NCBI GenBank assembly: GCA_028284325.1 | Contig: JANQRX010000002.1 | Location: 124,001-188,000, forward strand | Reading direction: 5' to 3' | DNA from: Bauldia sp. | Lineage (GTDB): Bacteria; Pseudomonadota; Alphaproteobacteria; Rhizobiales; Kaistiaceae | Length of the DNA: 64,000 bases | In this document: positions 10,063-21,260 of the stretch, piece after piece | Numbering within the stretch: the first letter of the stretch is position 1 | How the letters are laid out: each line of letters begins with the position of its first letter | The notes under the pieces: generated by a model | Databases searched by the model: none | Told to the model about the DNA's origin: nothing | The model's input: only the letters and a program-made list of their open reading frames with translations | Position numbers and translations under genes: made by a program

Positions 10063-10560
10063 CTAGTCGTCCAGGCGCGCGAGCGCCGCGGTGTTGACCG
10101 CGGCGACCCCCAGAAGCAGGTCGTGGAGGAGCTGGCGGCGCGCCGTGAACAGCCCGACCAGCAGGATCAGCGGTGTCAGCAGGCCGATGGAGAACCAGAA
10201 GATCAGCGCGTGCATGATCGCCAGCAGCGGAAACAGCTTGTGGCCGCTCCAGGTGCGGATTTCGATTCCCGTCACGTGCATGCCCACTGTCGCCGACCGC
10301 CGGCCGCCGAGCGTGAAGGCGACGTAGCCGAGCGCGACGAGGGCGAACAGCGGCGGGAACAGCAGGAAACCGAGCCCCAGGGTCACGAAGCCGAGCATGG
10401 CGACGATGAAGCTCGCCGGGATCATCAGCACGAAGATGAGGACGACGTCGATCACGAACGCGACGATGCGCTTGGACAGGATGCCCTCGAACAGCTCCGG
10501 CTGGGTGGCCGGATCGTAGACGAAGCGGTCGCCTCTCGTGGTGCTCCGGGTCTCGGACAT
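10063..10560 (-). CDS. RDD family membrane protein
   Basis: 165-residue integral membrane protein with the RDD domain: ILSKRIVAFVIDVVLIFVLM (basic residue plus Asp inside a first hydrophobic helix), GRRSATVGMHVTGIEIRTW between helices, and a third hydrophobic region AIMHALIFWFSIGLLTPLIL, then RRQLLHDLLLGVAAV. The molecular function of RDD proteins is largely unknown; some act as ion or osmolyte transport-related proteins. The ATG is preceded by GGAGACACC. It lies 18 bases after hemB on the same strand, an arrangement common in Hyphomicrobiales. Confidence 0.9.
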   Translation of the reverse strand: MSETRSTTRGDRFVYDPATQPELFEGILSKRIVAFVIDVVLIFVLMIPASFIVAMLGFVTLGLGFLLFPPLFALVALGYVAFTLGGRRSATVGMHVTGIEIRTWSGHKLFPLLAIMHALIFWFSIGLLTPLILLVGLFTARRQLLHDLLLGVAAVNTAALARLDD

Positions 10561-10578
10561 GGTGTCTCCGTAGTGGGC

Positions 10579-12129
<1,551 letters not shown>

Positions 12130-12151
12130 TCGTTCGCGCGACGGTAAAACC

Positions 12152-12172
12152 CGGTTAAGCCTTTCGGTTAAG
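12152..12172 (+). promoter_or_regulatory. Direct repeat upstream of ldtR (possible operator)
   Basis: The octamer CGGTTAAG occurs twice, 13 bases apart (12152-12159 and 12165-12172), about 75 bases before the ldtR start; a weaker copy CGGTAAAA lies at 12142. The spacing leaves seven bases between GGTTAA cores. Such a repeat in the control region of a MarR-type gene may be the site of LdtR itself or of another regulator. No binding data can be read from the sequence. Confidence 0.35.
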
Positions 12173-12243
12173 TACATTTTTAGCCGTCCGTCGTAGGTTG
12201 GGTCCGACGAGCAGGACTAACCTGCCGAACAGGTGAGGCGGTT

Positions 12244-12756
12244 ATGGAAGCAGCGAACACGGTGGCCGGGGCGGCCGCTGAAACGCGCGATGATGCGCGT
12301 CTGAAATCCCTCTACATGGAAGCCCTGACGCTTCTGGAGCGGCTTCATCGCCGGCTCCTGGACGTGATCAAGGACGAATTCGACCGTCAGGGCCGGTCGG
12401 ACGTGAACGCGGTCCAGGCCTTGCTCCTGTTCAACATCGGCGACGCCGAGCTGACCGCGGGCGAGTTGCGTACCCGCGGCTACTATCTGGGCTCCAACGT
12501 CTCGTACAATCTCAAGAAGCTGGTCGAGATGGGCTTCATCCACCATCAGCGCTCGCGGGTCGATCGCCGTTCGGTGCGGGTCAGCCTGACCGACAAGGGC
12601 CGCGAAGTCGCGCGGGTGGTCGATCAGCTCTACGAGCGCCATATCGGCTCCATCGACCAGGTCGGCGAAATCGGCCAGGACGACTTCCAGCGCCTCAACA
12701 AGTCGCTGCAGCGGCTTGAGCGGTTCTGGACCGACCAGATCCTCTACCGGCTTTGA
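12244..12756 (+). CDS. ldtR: MarR-family winged-helix regulator LdtR
   Basis: 170-residue winged-helix protein of the LdtR group. An N-terminal helix (LKSLYMEALTLLERLHRRLLD) precedes the DNA-binding domain: NAVQALLLFNIGDAELTAGEL, recognition helix region GYYLGSNVSYNLKKLVEMGFI, and the wing HHQRSRVDRRSVRVSLTDKGR, followed by a C-terminal dimerisation helix. In Liberibacter and Sinorhizobium LdtR is known to control the neighbouring L,D-transpeptidase gene ldtP and osmotic stress tolerance. Here too ldtP is the next gene on the same strand, 240 bases downstream. The start ATG is preceded by CAGGTGAGGCGGTT; a small inverted repeat ACCTG/CAGGT overlaps that ribosome binding site. Confidence 0.9.
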   Translation: MEAANTVAGAAAETRDDARLKSLYMEALTLLERLHRRLLDVIKDEFDRQGRSDVNAVQALLLFNIGDAELTAGELRTRGYYLGSNVSYNLKKLVEMGFIHHQRSRVDRRSVRVSLTDKGREVARVVDQLYERHIGSIDQVGEIGQDDFQRLNKSLQRLERFWTDQILYRL

Positions 12757-12761
12757 CGCCG

Positions 12762-12781
12762 CGGGGCCGGTGCGGGCCCCG
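12762..12781 (+). terminator. GC hairpin after ldtR
   Basis: CGGGGCC and GGCCCCG pair over a six-base loop starting a few bases after the ldtR stop. There is no T-run after the stem, so termination would be imperfect or Rho-assisted. Its position suggests an end or attenuation point for the ldtR transcript. Confidence 0.4.
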
Positions 12782-12808
12782 TCACACCGTCCTCACGCTT
12801 TGTTGTGG

Positions 12809-12834
12809 TTTCGCGGCGGGACCTCGCCGCGAAA
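12809..12834. repeat. Perfect 10-bp inverted repeat between ldtR and ldtP
   Basis: TTTCGCGGCG and CGCCGCGAAA are exact complements separated by GGACCT. The element lies 53 bases after ldtR and 162 bases before ldtP. It could form a hairpin in RNA (stem rich in GC, A/T pairs at the base) or be an operator for the ldtP promoter. No T-tract follows, so a simple terminator is less likely. Confidence 0.55.
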
Positions 12835-12996
12835 GCGCCATATTACTGACCGCATCTGCGATCGCGGCCACGGGCCGGGGTTTGGCGCGATTCCAACGCG
12901 CGTGATCCTCTTGCCCATGGGGACCGCGGTCGATAAGTCAGGCGACCGTCTTTCGCGCCCAAAGGGCGTCAGGCGTCGCAGGAGAGCGGGCGACAG

Positions 12997-14274
12997 ATGC
13001 GAACTTCCGATCCGGTGAATCCAGTCCCGACGCGACGGACCGTCCTGAAGCGCCTGCTCGCGGGATCGGCCGTCACGGCGCTCGCCGGCCATGTTCCGTT
13101 GAGCGTCGCCCTGGCCGAGAGCCGCGGTGCCGAATGGTCCGACGGCTTCGATGCGGTGTCGGTCGGCGCCAACGACGTGCGCACCAGCGTGCCGGTCATG
13201 TCGCCGCAGATCGTGTCCGAACTGCAGGGTGCGATCGCGCGCTACGCCGATATTGTTGCGCGGGGCGGCTGGCCCCACGTCCCGGTCGAGAAGATCCTCA
13301 AGATCGGCATGCGCGACCCGATCGTGGTCACGCTGCGGCGCCGGCTCGAAGTGTCCGGCGATCTGCCGCCGGCGCCGGGTGTGGCCGACGCGTTCGATTC
13401 CTATGTGGATGCCGCGGTCAAGCGGTTTCAGGCCCGGCACGGCATTCCCGCCGACGGGGTGGTCGGCAAGACGACCTACGAGGCGCTCAACATCCCGGCC
13501 ACCCTGCGTCTCAACCAGCTCGCGACCAATCTGACGCGGCTGAGGATGCTGACCTCGTCGCTGCCCGAGCGATTCGTGATGGTCAACGTTCCCGCGACCA
13601 CCATCGAGGCGGTGGAGTACGGCCAGGTGGTGCTGCGTCACAATGCCATCGTCGGCAAGATCGACCGGCAGACGCCGATCCTCAACAGCAAGATCTACGA
13701 GATCAACTTCAATCCGTTCTGGACGGTGCCCAAGAGCATCATCAGGAAGGATCTGATCCCGCTGATGCGCGAACAGCCCAACTATCTGACCGAGCAGCGC
13801 ATCCGGATCTACAATGCCACCGGCGAGGAACTGCCGCCCCAGCAGATCGACTGGACCACGGACGACGCGGTCAACTACATGTTCCGCCAGGATCCGGGCG
13901 ACTTCAATTCACTGGGGCAGGTGCGGATCAACTTCCACAACGAGCACGCGGTCTACCTCCACGACACGCCCAACAAGGGGCTCTTTCGCGAGGAGACCCG
14001 GTTCTTCTCGTCCGGGTGCGTGCGCGTCCAGAACGTGCGCGAGCTCATCACCTGGCTGGCGCGGTCGAACGACGGGTGGAACCGCTCGCAGATCGATTCG
14101 ACTCTGCAGACCGGCGAGCGACACGACCTCAGGCTTCAGGAGCAGGTTCCGCTCTTCTTCGCCTATGTCACCGCCTGGGCGGTGACCGACGGCGTGGTCC
14201 AGTTCCGCCACGATGTCTACAATCTGGACGGCCTGGAGCAATACACCACGGCGTCCGTACCGCAGCCTCTGTAG
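12997..14274 (+). CDS. ldtP: L,D-transpeptidase LdtP (YkuD domain, peptidoglycan cross-linking)
   Basis: 425-residue exported enzyme. The N-terminus has a twin-arginine-like signal ([20 protein letters not shown], Arg13-Arg14) ending near AESRG. A peptidoglycan-binding domain lies at about residues 133-166 ([22 protein letters not shown]). The YkuD catalytic domain (about 192-360) contains HDTP at His322 and the active cysteine Cys341 in SSGCVRV. Such enzymes make 3-3 cross-links in peptidoglycan or attach proteins to it, in the periplasm. It follows ldtR and is its expected target. Start ATG is preceded by AGGAGAGCGGGCGACAG. Length is typical for the YcbB-like group. Confidence 0.93.
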   Translation: MRTSDPVNPVPTRRTVLKRLLAGSAVTALAGHVPLSVALAESRGAEWSDGFDAVSVGANDVRTSVPVMSPQIVSELQGAIARYADIVARGGWPHVPVEKILKIGMRDPIVVTLRRRLEVSGDLPPAPGVADAFDSYVDAAVKRFQARHGIPADGVVGKTTYEALNIPATLRLNQLATNLTRLRMLTSSLPERFVMVNVPATTIEAVEYGQVVLRHNAIVGKIDRQTPILNSKIYEINFNPFWTVPKSIIRKDLIPLMREQPNYLTEQRIRIYNATGEELPPQQIDWTTDDAVNYMFRQDPGDFNSLGQVRINFHNEHAVYLHDTPNKGLFREETRFFSSGCVRVQNVRELITWLARSNDGWNRSQIDSTLQTGERHDLRLQEQVPLFFAYVTAWAVTDGVVQFRHDVYNLDGLEQYTTASVPQPL

Positions 14275-14321
14275 GCCACTCACGAGGTCGCCTTGGCGGT
14301 CGACGGACCTATGTGATAAGG

Positions 14322-14350
14322 CGTGCCGGCCTTCGTGGCCGGCATGTTTA
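14322..14350 (+). terminator. Probable terminator of ldtP
   Basis: CGTGCCGGCC pairs with GGCCGGCATG (one G-T pair) over a TTCGT loop, and the stem is followed by TTTATCTCTC. The stable stem with a TTCG-type loop and a short T-rich tail between ldtP and glyA fits an intrinsic terminator. Confidence 0.6.
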
Positions 14351-14369
14351 TCTCTCTGGGACCCAGCTC

Positions 14370-15677
<1,308 letters not shown>

Positions 15678-15687
15678 CGGTTCGCGG

Positions 15688-16164
15688 ATGCGGTGCCCGT
15701 TCTGCGGTAACCCGGATACGCAGGTCAAGGATTCGCGTCCGACCGAGGACAACACCGCCATTCGCCGCCGTCGCGTCTGTCCGGATTGCGGCGGCCGCTT
15801 CACGACCTTCGAACGCGTCCAGCTCCGCGAACTCACCGTCATCAAACGCAACGGCCGGCGGGTGCCGTTCGATCGCGACAAGCTGGCGCGGTCGGTTCAG
15901 GTGGCTCTGCGCAAGCGGTCGGTCGCGCCCGACCGCGTGGAGCGCATGATCAACGGGATCGTCCGGCAGCTCGAAAGCTCGGGCGACAGCGAGGTCCATT
16001 CCGAACGCATCGGCCATCTTGTCCTCGAAGGGCTGCTCGGCCTCGATGAGGTGGCCTACGTCCGGTTTGCATCGGTCTACAGGAACTTCGACAATACCGA
16101 GGACTTCAAGACCGTCCTGACGGAACTCGGGGGCGAGGCGGACGACGGAGATGAGCGATCGTGA
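15688..16164 (+). CDS. nrdR: Transcriptional repressor NrdR
   Basis: 158-residue repressor of ribonucleotide reductase genes. The zinc ribbon uses Cys3, Cys6, Cys31 and Cys34 (RCPFC and VCPDCGGRF); an ATP-cone domain follows ([20 protein letters not shown]), which senses ATP/dATP levels. The C-terminal tail is acidic. The gene sits between glyA and ribD, the standard Hyphomicrobiales order, and its stop overlaps ribD by four bases (GTGA). Confidence 0.98.
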   Translation: MRCPFCGNPDTQVKDSRPTEDNTAIRRRRVCPDCGGRFTTFERVQLRELTVIKRNGRRVPFDRDKLARSVQVALRKRSVAPDRVERMINGIVRQLESSGDSEVHSERIGHLVLEGLLGLDEVAYVRFASVYRNFDNTEDFKTVLTELGGEADDGDERS

Positions 16165-17294
16165 ACCAGGTCGCAACGCCTGAAGGCGGCACGCGCGCGG
16201 ACCGTCGCCACATGGCGGCCGCGCTGCGGCTGGGCACCCGGCATCTTGGCCAGACCGGTCCCAATCCGTCCGTCGGTTGTGTGATCGTGGCGGGCGAGGG
16301 GGGTGCGCGCGCGGTGGTCGGCGTCGGCGTCACCGCGGCGGGGGGACGCCCGCACGCCGAGCGGCAGGCGCTGCGTCAGGCCGGTGAGGCGGCGCGGGGG
16401 GCGACCGCCTATGTCACGCTCGAACCCTGCGCCCATGGCGAGGATTCCTGTTCGCAGGCGCTGGTCGATGCCGGCGTCGCCCGGGTGGTTTCGGCCATCG
16501 AGGATCCCGATCCGCGCACGGCCGGCGCCGGGCACAAGCGGCTCGTCGATGGCGGCGTGGCCGTCACCACCGGGGTCCTGCGCGACCAGGCCCGGCGGGC
16601 CCATGCCGGCCATTTCGCCCGTGTCGCCAACGAGCGCCCGCAGGTCACGCTCAAACTGGCGGTGTCGGCCGACGGCATGATCGGGCGCCGCGACGGCGAG
16701 CGCATGATCATCACCGGCAAGCCGGCCTTCGACGCGGTGCAGATGATGCGCACCCGCCACGATGTCCTGATGGTGGGGATCGGCACCGTCCTGGTCGACG
16801 ATCCGCTGCTGAACGTGCGCCTGCCGGGGCTCGACGGCCGGTCGCCGATGCGCGTCATTCTCGACGCCCAGGCGCGCATTCCCGAGACTTCGCGGCTGCT
16901 CGACACCATCGACGCGTTGCCGCTGCTCGTGATGGTCGGCGAAAAGGCCGAGCCGGCCAAGGTCAGATTCCTCAGGGATCGCGGCGCGGAGGTGGTGGAG
17001 ATCGCGGCGCGCGCCAACGGTCTCCATCTCGGCGAGGCGCTGCACGTCCTCTACGAGCGTGGTTTTTCACGCGTCTTCGTCGAGGGCGGCGCCAAGGTCG
17101 CGGCCAATCTGGTGTCGCAGGATTTGCTCGACGAGGTGGTCATTATCCGCGCGCCGGTGGTGGTCGGGCCCGACGGCGTGCGGGCGCTCGATTCCATGGC
17201 GATGTCGGCCGTGGAGCGCAGTCCGCGCTACATGCCGATCCAGACCACATCGGTCGGCGACGACGTGATGCGCACCTACGTCCGGGTGGCCTGA
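16161..17294 (+). CDS. ribD: Bifunctional riboflavin biosynthesis protein RibD (deaminase/reductase)
   Basis: 377-residue enzyme with an N-terminal pyrimidine deaminase domain (zinc site PHAERQAL and [10 protein letters not shown]) and a C-terminal reductase domain ([16 protein letters not shown] to [12 protein letters not shown]). It carries out the second and third steps of riboflavin synthesis from GTP. The zinc loop is shorter than usual: six residues separate the two conserved cysteines, where most RibD proteins have eight (EPCSHxGRTPPC type). Start is GTG overlapping the nrdR stop. Followed with a one-base overlap by ribE. Confidence 0.95.
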   Translation: MNQVATPEGGTRADRRHMAAALRLGTRHLGQTGPNPSVGCVIVAGEGGARAVVGVGVTAAGGRPHAERQALRQAGEAARGATAYVTLEPCAHGEDSCSQALVDAGVARVVSAIEDPDPRTAGAGHKRLVDGGVAVTTGVLRDQARRAHAGHFARVANERPQVTLKLAVSADGMIGRRDGERMIITGKPAFDAVQMMRTRHDVLMVGIGTVLVDDPLLNVRLPGLDGRSPMRVILDAQARIPETSRLLDTIDALPLLVMVGEKAEPAKVRFLRDRGAEVVEIAARANGLHLGEALHVLYERGFSRVFVEGGAKVAANLVSQDLLDEVVIIRAPVVVGPDGVRALDSMAMSAVERSPRYMPIQTTSVGDDVMRTYVRVA

Positions 17295-17923
17295 TGTTCA
17301 CGGGGATCGTCTCCGACGTCGGCTCGGTCGTGGCGGTCGAGCGGGGCAACGACGTTCGCCGCATCAGGATCGCGTGTGCCTACGATCCGGCCGGGATCGA
17401 CATCGGCGCCTCGATCGCCTGCGCCGGCGTCTGTCTGACGGTCGTTGCGTGCGTGCCGGCCGAGAATGGGGCGGTTATCGACGTGGATGCGGCGCCAGAG
17501 GCGTTGCGGCTGACCACGGCCGGGGACTGGAAGGAGGGCACCCGGATCAACCTGGAGCGTCCGCTCAGGATGGGCGACGAGCTTGGCGGTCATGTGGTGG
17601 CCGGGCATGTCGACGGGCTGGCCGTGATCGACGAGCGGGAAGACACCGGCGACGTGATCCGCTTCGCGTTCGTCGCTCCGGATGACCTCGCCCGCTTCAT
17701 CGCCCCGAAGGGGTCGGTCGCCCTCGATGGGACCTCGCTGACGGTCAATCAGGTCGACGGCTCGCGGTTCGACTGCCTGCTCGTCCCCCACACGCTGGCG
17801 GTGACGACGTGGAAGGACCGGCAGCCGGGCGATCGGGTGAATCTGGAAGTCGATACCATGGCGCGCTACGTTGCCCGCCTTGCCGACGTGGGCGTCGGCT
17901 TGCGCAGCGGGACCGAAACATGA
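17294..17923 (+). CDS. ribE: Riboflavin synthase, alpha subunit
   Basis: 209-residue enzyme built from two lumazine-binding repeats: the first begins [18 protein letters not shown], the second GDELGGHVVAGHVDGLAVI. It dismutates two 6,7-dimethyl-8-ribityllumazine molecules into riboflavin, using the product of the next gene. The conserved SIACAGVCLTV and GSVALDGTSLTVNQV strands are present. Start and stop overlap the neighbours (TGATG with ribD, ATGA with ribH), so synthesis of the rib enzymes is probably coupled. Some nomenclatures call this gene ribC. Confidence 0.97.
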   Translation: MFTGIVSDVGSVVAVERGNDVRRIRIACAYDPAGIDIGASIACAGVCLTVVACVPAENGAVIDVDAAPEALRLTTAGDWKEGTRINLERPLRMGDELGGHVVAGHVDGLAVIDEREDTGDVIRFAFVAPDDLARFIAPKGSVALDGTSLTVNQVDGSRFDCLLVPHTLAVTTWKDRQPGDRVNLEVDTMARYVARLADVGVGLRSGTET

Positions 17924-18357
17924 GCGATGCACCGCGCGTGCTGGTCATCCAGGCGCGCTACTACATCGATATTGCCGATCAGCTTCTCGCCGGCGCCAAG
18001 GCGGAACTGGCCAAGGCCGGCGCCTCGGTCGAGGTTATCGATGTGCCCGGTGCGCTTGAAATGCCGGCGGCGCTCGCCATGGCGCTCGATCACGAACCGG
18101 GCTTCGACGCCTTCGTGCTGCTCGGTTGCGTGATTCGCGGCGAAACCAGCCACTACGACATCGTCGTCAACGAATCGGCGCGGGGTGTGATGGCGCTGAT
18201 CACCCGTCATCGCCTGGCGGTTGGTTTCGGCATTCTGACGGTGGAAAACCGGGATCAGGCCGTGGAACGGGCGCGGGCGGACCGGCTCGACAAGGGTGGG
18301 ATGGCCGCGCAGGCGGCGCTGGCCATGCTGTCCGTGCGTGAGGCGTTGCGCTCGTGA
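17920..18357 (+). CDS. ribH: 6,7-dimethyl-8-ribityllumazine synthase
   Basis: 145-residue lumazine synthase, the penultimate enzyme of riboflavin synthesis. Key segments: VIQARYYIDIADQLLAGA (substrate loop; many homologues have F/W-N at this place), VPGALEMPAAL, LGCVIRGETSHYDIVVNESARG with the catalytic His, and GILTVENRDQAVERA. The ATG that overlaps the ribE stop gives the usual length, so the longer upstream extension is not used. Followed by nusB with a GTGA overlap. Confidence 0.97.
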   Translation: MSDAPRVLVIQARYYIDIADQLLAGAKAELAKAGASVEVIDVPGALEMPAALAMALDHEPGFDAFVLLGCVIRGETSHYDIVVNESARGVMALITRHRLAVGFGILTVENRDQAVERARADRLDKGGMAAQAALAMLSVREALRS

Positions 18358-18839
18358 GTGCTGCCGCCAACGCTTCGCCGCGGGCGGCCAACCAGCGCGG
18401 TGCGGCCCGGCTCGCCGCCGTTCAGGCGCTCTATCAGATGGATATGGGCGGGACGACAGCGGAGGTTCTGGAGCAGTTCGACTCCGGTCGGCTCGGTGCG
18501 GACGACGGGCTTGCCTACCGGACGGCCGATCCGCTGTTCTTCCGCGATCTCGTCGAAGGCGTCGTTCGCGAGCAGCGGCGTCTCGATCCGGCCATCGATG
18601 AGGCGCTCGCCTCGGGCTGGCCGCTGACGCGGATCGACCGGACGCTACGGGCGATCCTGCGGTCGGGCGCTTACGAACTCGCCTGCCGGCCGGACGTGCC
18701 GGTGCCGGTGGTGGTGACGGAGTATCTCGACGTCACCCGCGCTTTCCATGAGGACGATGTCGTCCCGATGGTCAATGCGGTGCTGGACCAGCTCGGGCGC
18801 GTGTTGCGGGCCGACGCGTCCGCCGCTCGTACGCCATGA
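18354..18839 (+). CDS. nusB: Transcription antitermination factor NusB
   Basis: 161-residue all-helical RNA-binding protein that, with NusE (S10), keeps RNA polymerase going through rRNA operons. Conserved parts: RGAARLAAVQALYQMDM at the N-terminus, RTLRAILRSGAYELACRPDVP and the C-terminal FVNAVLDQLGR-like MVNAVLDQLGRVLR. Start is GTG overlapping the ribH stop; the stop overlaps thiL. The ribH-nusB-thiL order is the standard one. Confidence 0.96.
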   Translation: MSAAANASPRAANQRGAARLAAVQALYQMDMGGTTAEVLEQFDSGRLGADDGLAYRTADPLFFRDLVEGVVREQRRLDPAIDEALASGWPLTRIDRTLRAILRSGAYELACRPDVPVPVVVTEYLDVTRAFHEDDVVPMVNAVLDQLGRVLRADASAARTP

Positions 18840-19825
18840 CCGGCCGGCCCGGCGAATTTGAGCTTATTCGCCGCTACTTCCGACCCCTCGCCACCACGCG
18901 GGATGCGCGGGCGCTCACGGATGACGCGGCCGAGCTTCGGTTCGACCGCGGCGGTCGTGTGGTCGTCACCACCGATACCGTGGCGGCGGGGGTCCATTTC
19001 TTTGCCGACGATCCGCCGGCCGCGATCGCGCGCAAGGCCTTGCGGGTCAATGTCTCGGACCTCGCCGCCAAGGGTGCGAAACCGTTCGGTTACTTTCTCT
19101 CCATTGCGTTGCCGGCGGACTGGACGCCGGCGTGGTTGTCGACGTTCTCCCGCGCCCTGAAGCGCGACCAGGCGGCCTTCGGCATGTCGCTCCTCGGTGG
19201 CGATACCCTGCGCAGCCCGGACGGTCTCGTCATCTCCATCACGGCGCTGGGCCATGCGGGACGGCGGGGCATGATCGAACGCGGCGGGGCGGGGCCGGGG
19301 GACGTGGTTTTCGTCAGCGGCACCATCGGCGACGCCTGGCTCGGCTACCGGCTGAGCGCCGAATTCGGTTTCGCCGACAAGTTCGGGCGCGGGGCCGCGA
19401 AGCTCATCAACCGCTACCTTGTGCCGCAGCCGCGCGTGGGCCTTATCGAGCCCCTGCGCCGCCATGCGCGTGCAGCGCTTGATGTGTCCGACGGGCTGAT
19501 CGCCGATCTCGGTCATCTCTGCGCCGCGTCCGGGGTGGGCGCCGTGCTCGACCTCGATGCTCTGCCCCTATCGCCGCCGGCCGCGCGATGGGCAGGGCGG
19601 TCCGTCGCCCGGAAGAAGAAACTCGCCTCGGGCGGCGACGATTACGAGGTGCTGGCCGCGGTCGATGCCAAGAAGGCGGTGTCGTTCGCGCGTGCCGCCG
19701 TTGCTGCCGGTGTTCCGGTCACCGCGGTGGGCTCCATTGTGGCTTCGTCGGCCGCAACCGTCAGCCTCACGGCCAACGGCCGCCAGATCGCATCCACTGA
19801 TGTCGGCGGCCACCGCCATTTCTGA
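18836..19825 (+). CDS. thiL: Thiamine-monophosphate kinase ThiL
   Basis: 329-residue kinase of the PurM/ThiL superfamily that phosphorylates thiamine monophosphate to the active cofactor thiamine diphosphate. The magnesium/ATP motifs are LTDDAAEL near the N-terminus, TDTVAAGVHFF, LRVNVSDLAAKGAKP, the glycine-rich SLLGGDTLRSPDGL, and DVSDGLIADLGHLC in the C-terminal half, with ASGGDDYEVL at the end. Start ATG overlaps nusB (ATGA). A thiamine-diphosphate enzyme is encoded elsewhere in this window, but thiL is a general housekeeping gene. Confidence 0.97.
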   Translation: MTGRPGEFELIRRYFRPLATTRDARALTDDAAELRFDRGGRVVVTTDTVAAGVHFFADDPPAAIARKALRVNVSDLAAKGAKPFGYFLSIALPADWTPAWLSTFSRALKRDQAAFGMSLLGGDTLRSPDGLVISITALGHAGRRGMIERGGAGPGDVVFVSGTIGDAWLGYRLSAEFGFADKFGRGAAKLINRYLVPQPRVGLIEPLRRHARAALDVSDGLIADLGHLCAASGVGAVLDLDALPLSPPAARWAGRSVARKKKLASGGDDYEVLAAVDAKKAVSFARAAVAAGVPVTAVGSIVASSAATVSLTANGRQIASTDVGGHRHF

Positions 19826-19841
19826 TAGAGGTGGGCCCGCC

Positions 19842-21062
19842 ATGGCCTCGACCGGATCACAGCCAGCCTTCGATGCGCGCGCCGCGCGGCGCAACGCCTT
19901 GATTCTCGCCATGGCGGCTGCGGTCGGCGGCAGCGTGGGGTCGATCGGCGTGGCGGTGAGCGGACTGGCGGGGTCCTATCTGCTCGGGCCGGACAAGTCG
20001 CTGGCGACCCTGCCGGTGAGCGCGATGACGGTCGGACTGGCGCTGACCACGGTGCCGGCGGCGGCCCTGATGCGCCGGGTCGGACGGCGACGCGGTTTCC
20101 AGGCCGGCGCGCTCCTCGGCATCGTCGGCGGCGCACTGGCGGCATGGATGCTGCTCAATGGGTCCTTTGCCGGCTTTTCTTTGGCCTTGTTGTTTGCCGG
20201 CGCCTCGATGGCCTTCGTCCAGCAATATCGTTTCGCGGTGGCCGATACCGGCGACGCGGCGTACCGCGCCAAGGCCATCTCGCTGGTGATGCTGGGTGGT
20301 GTGGGCGCGGCGGTGGTCGGGCCGCAGACGGTGATCCTCACCCGCGATCTGCTGGCGCCGGTTCCCTTTGCCGGCGCATATTTCGGCATGTCGGTGCTCA
20401 CCTTCCTCGCGCTCATCCTGCTGTCCTTCCTGCGCGACACCGAGTCCGCGAAGGACGAGAAAGGCCGCGTGGCCGCCGGCCGGCCCCTGATCGACATCAT
20501 CGCGCAGCCGACCTTCATCGCCGCCGTGGTGTGCGGAATCGGCTCCTACGCGCTCATGAGCCTCCTGATGACCGCAGCGCCGCTCGCGATGGTGGCCAGC
20601 GATCATAGCCACACCAACACGGCGCTCGGCATCCAGTGGCATGTGCTTGCCATGTTCGGGCCAAGTTTCTTCACCGGACGGCTGATCGCCCGCTTCGGCG
20701 AGCCGCTCATCATCGCCGTCGGCTTCGCACTGCTCACCGTTTGCGCCCTGATCGCGCTCGCCGGGGTCGATCTCATGCACTTCTGGCTGTCGCTGATCCT
20801 GCTGGGCGTCGGCTGGAACTTCGGCTTCATCGGCGCGACCACGCTGCTCACCGGCACCTACCGTCCGGAGGAGAAGGGCCGCGTCCAGGGACTGAACGAT
20901 TTCCTGGTGTTCTCGTCCGTCGCGCTGGCCTCCCTGCTGTCGGGCCAACTCTTCGCGACGCTCGGATGGGCATGGATCAACGTCGTCGCCTTCCCGGTCA
21001 TCGCCATCTGCGTGACGACCCTTGCGATCGCGACGGTGCTGCAGAGGCGAAGGGCGGCCTGA
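19842..21062 (+). CDS. MFS transporter, substrate unknown
   Basis: 406-residue polytopic membrane protein with about 12 hydrophobic segments and the major facilitator loop RRVGRRRGFQAGALLGIVGG between segments 2 and 3. The second half repeats the pattern (RLIARFGEPLIIAVGF). The loop with RPEEKGRVQGLNDFLVF resembles drug or metabolite exporters. The substrate cannot be deduced. It starts 16 bases after thiL and probably belongs to the end of the rib-nusB-thiL transcript; this position is commonly occupied by such an MFS gene in Hyphomicrobiales. Confidence 0.88.
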   Translation: MASTGSQPAFDARAARRNALILAMAAAVGGSVGSIGVAVSGLAGSYLLGPDKSLATLPVSAMTVGLALTTVPAAALMRRVGRRRGFQAGALLGIVGGALAAWMLLNGSFAGFSLALLFAGASMAFVQQYRFAVADTGDAAYRAKAISLVMLGGVGAAVVGPQTVILTRDLLAPVPFAGAYFGMSVLTFLALILLSFLRDTESAKDEKGRVAAGRPLIDIIAQPTFIAAVVCGIGSYALMSLLMTAAPLAMVASDHSHTNTALGIQWHVLAMFGPSFFTGRLIARFGEPLIIAVGFALLTVCALIALAGVDLMHFWLSLILLGVGWNFGFIGATTLLTGTYRPEEKGRVQGLNDFLVFSSVALASLLSGQLFATLGWAWINVVAFPVIAICVTTLAIATVLQRRRAA

Positions 21063-21075
21063 GGCACCGCCGTTG

Positions 21076-21228
21076 CGGGTGTCGGACACCCGAGAATGCC
21101 GCACGCGGCCGATCTTGACGGCCGAAAAGCGGCGGTCCATACCCCTCGCCGACCCGAGGGGCCGGCGGGGGGCCGTCCGGATCTTTCCCCTTCATTTCGC
21201 ATCGGCCTGGCGCGGCGGGGCGCCGCGC
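21076..21228 (+). repeat. Three GC hairpins in the hppA leader
   Basis: The 198-base interval between the MFS gene and hppA holds three inverted repeats: CGGGTGT/ACACCCG over CGG (21076-21092), CCCCTCG/CGAGGGG over six bases (21142-21161) and GCGCGGCG/CGCCGCGC over GGG (21210-21228). The first lies just after the MFS stop and may end that transcript. The last is 32 bases before the hppA start and could affect its translation. No known riboswitch family was recognised. Confidence 0.5.
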
Positions 21229-21260
21229 GGCCGGCGGGCAAACAAAAGGAATCAGACGAG

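Noticed and set aside
14275-14369. Glycine riboswitch before glyA
   Set aside because: The 95-base gap contains a terminator-like hairpin and no glycine aptamer features.
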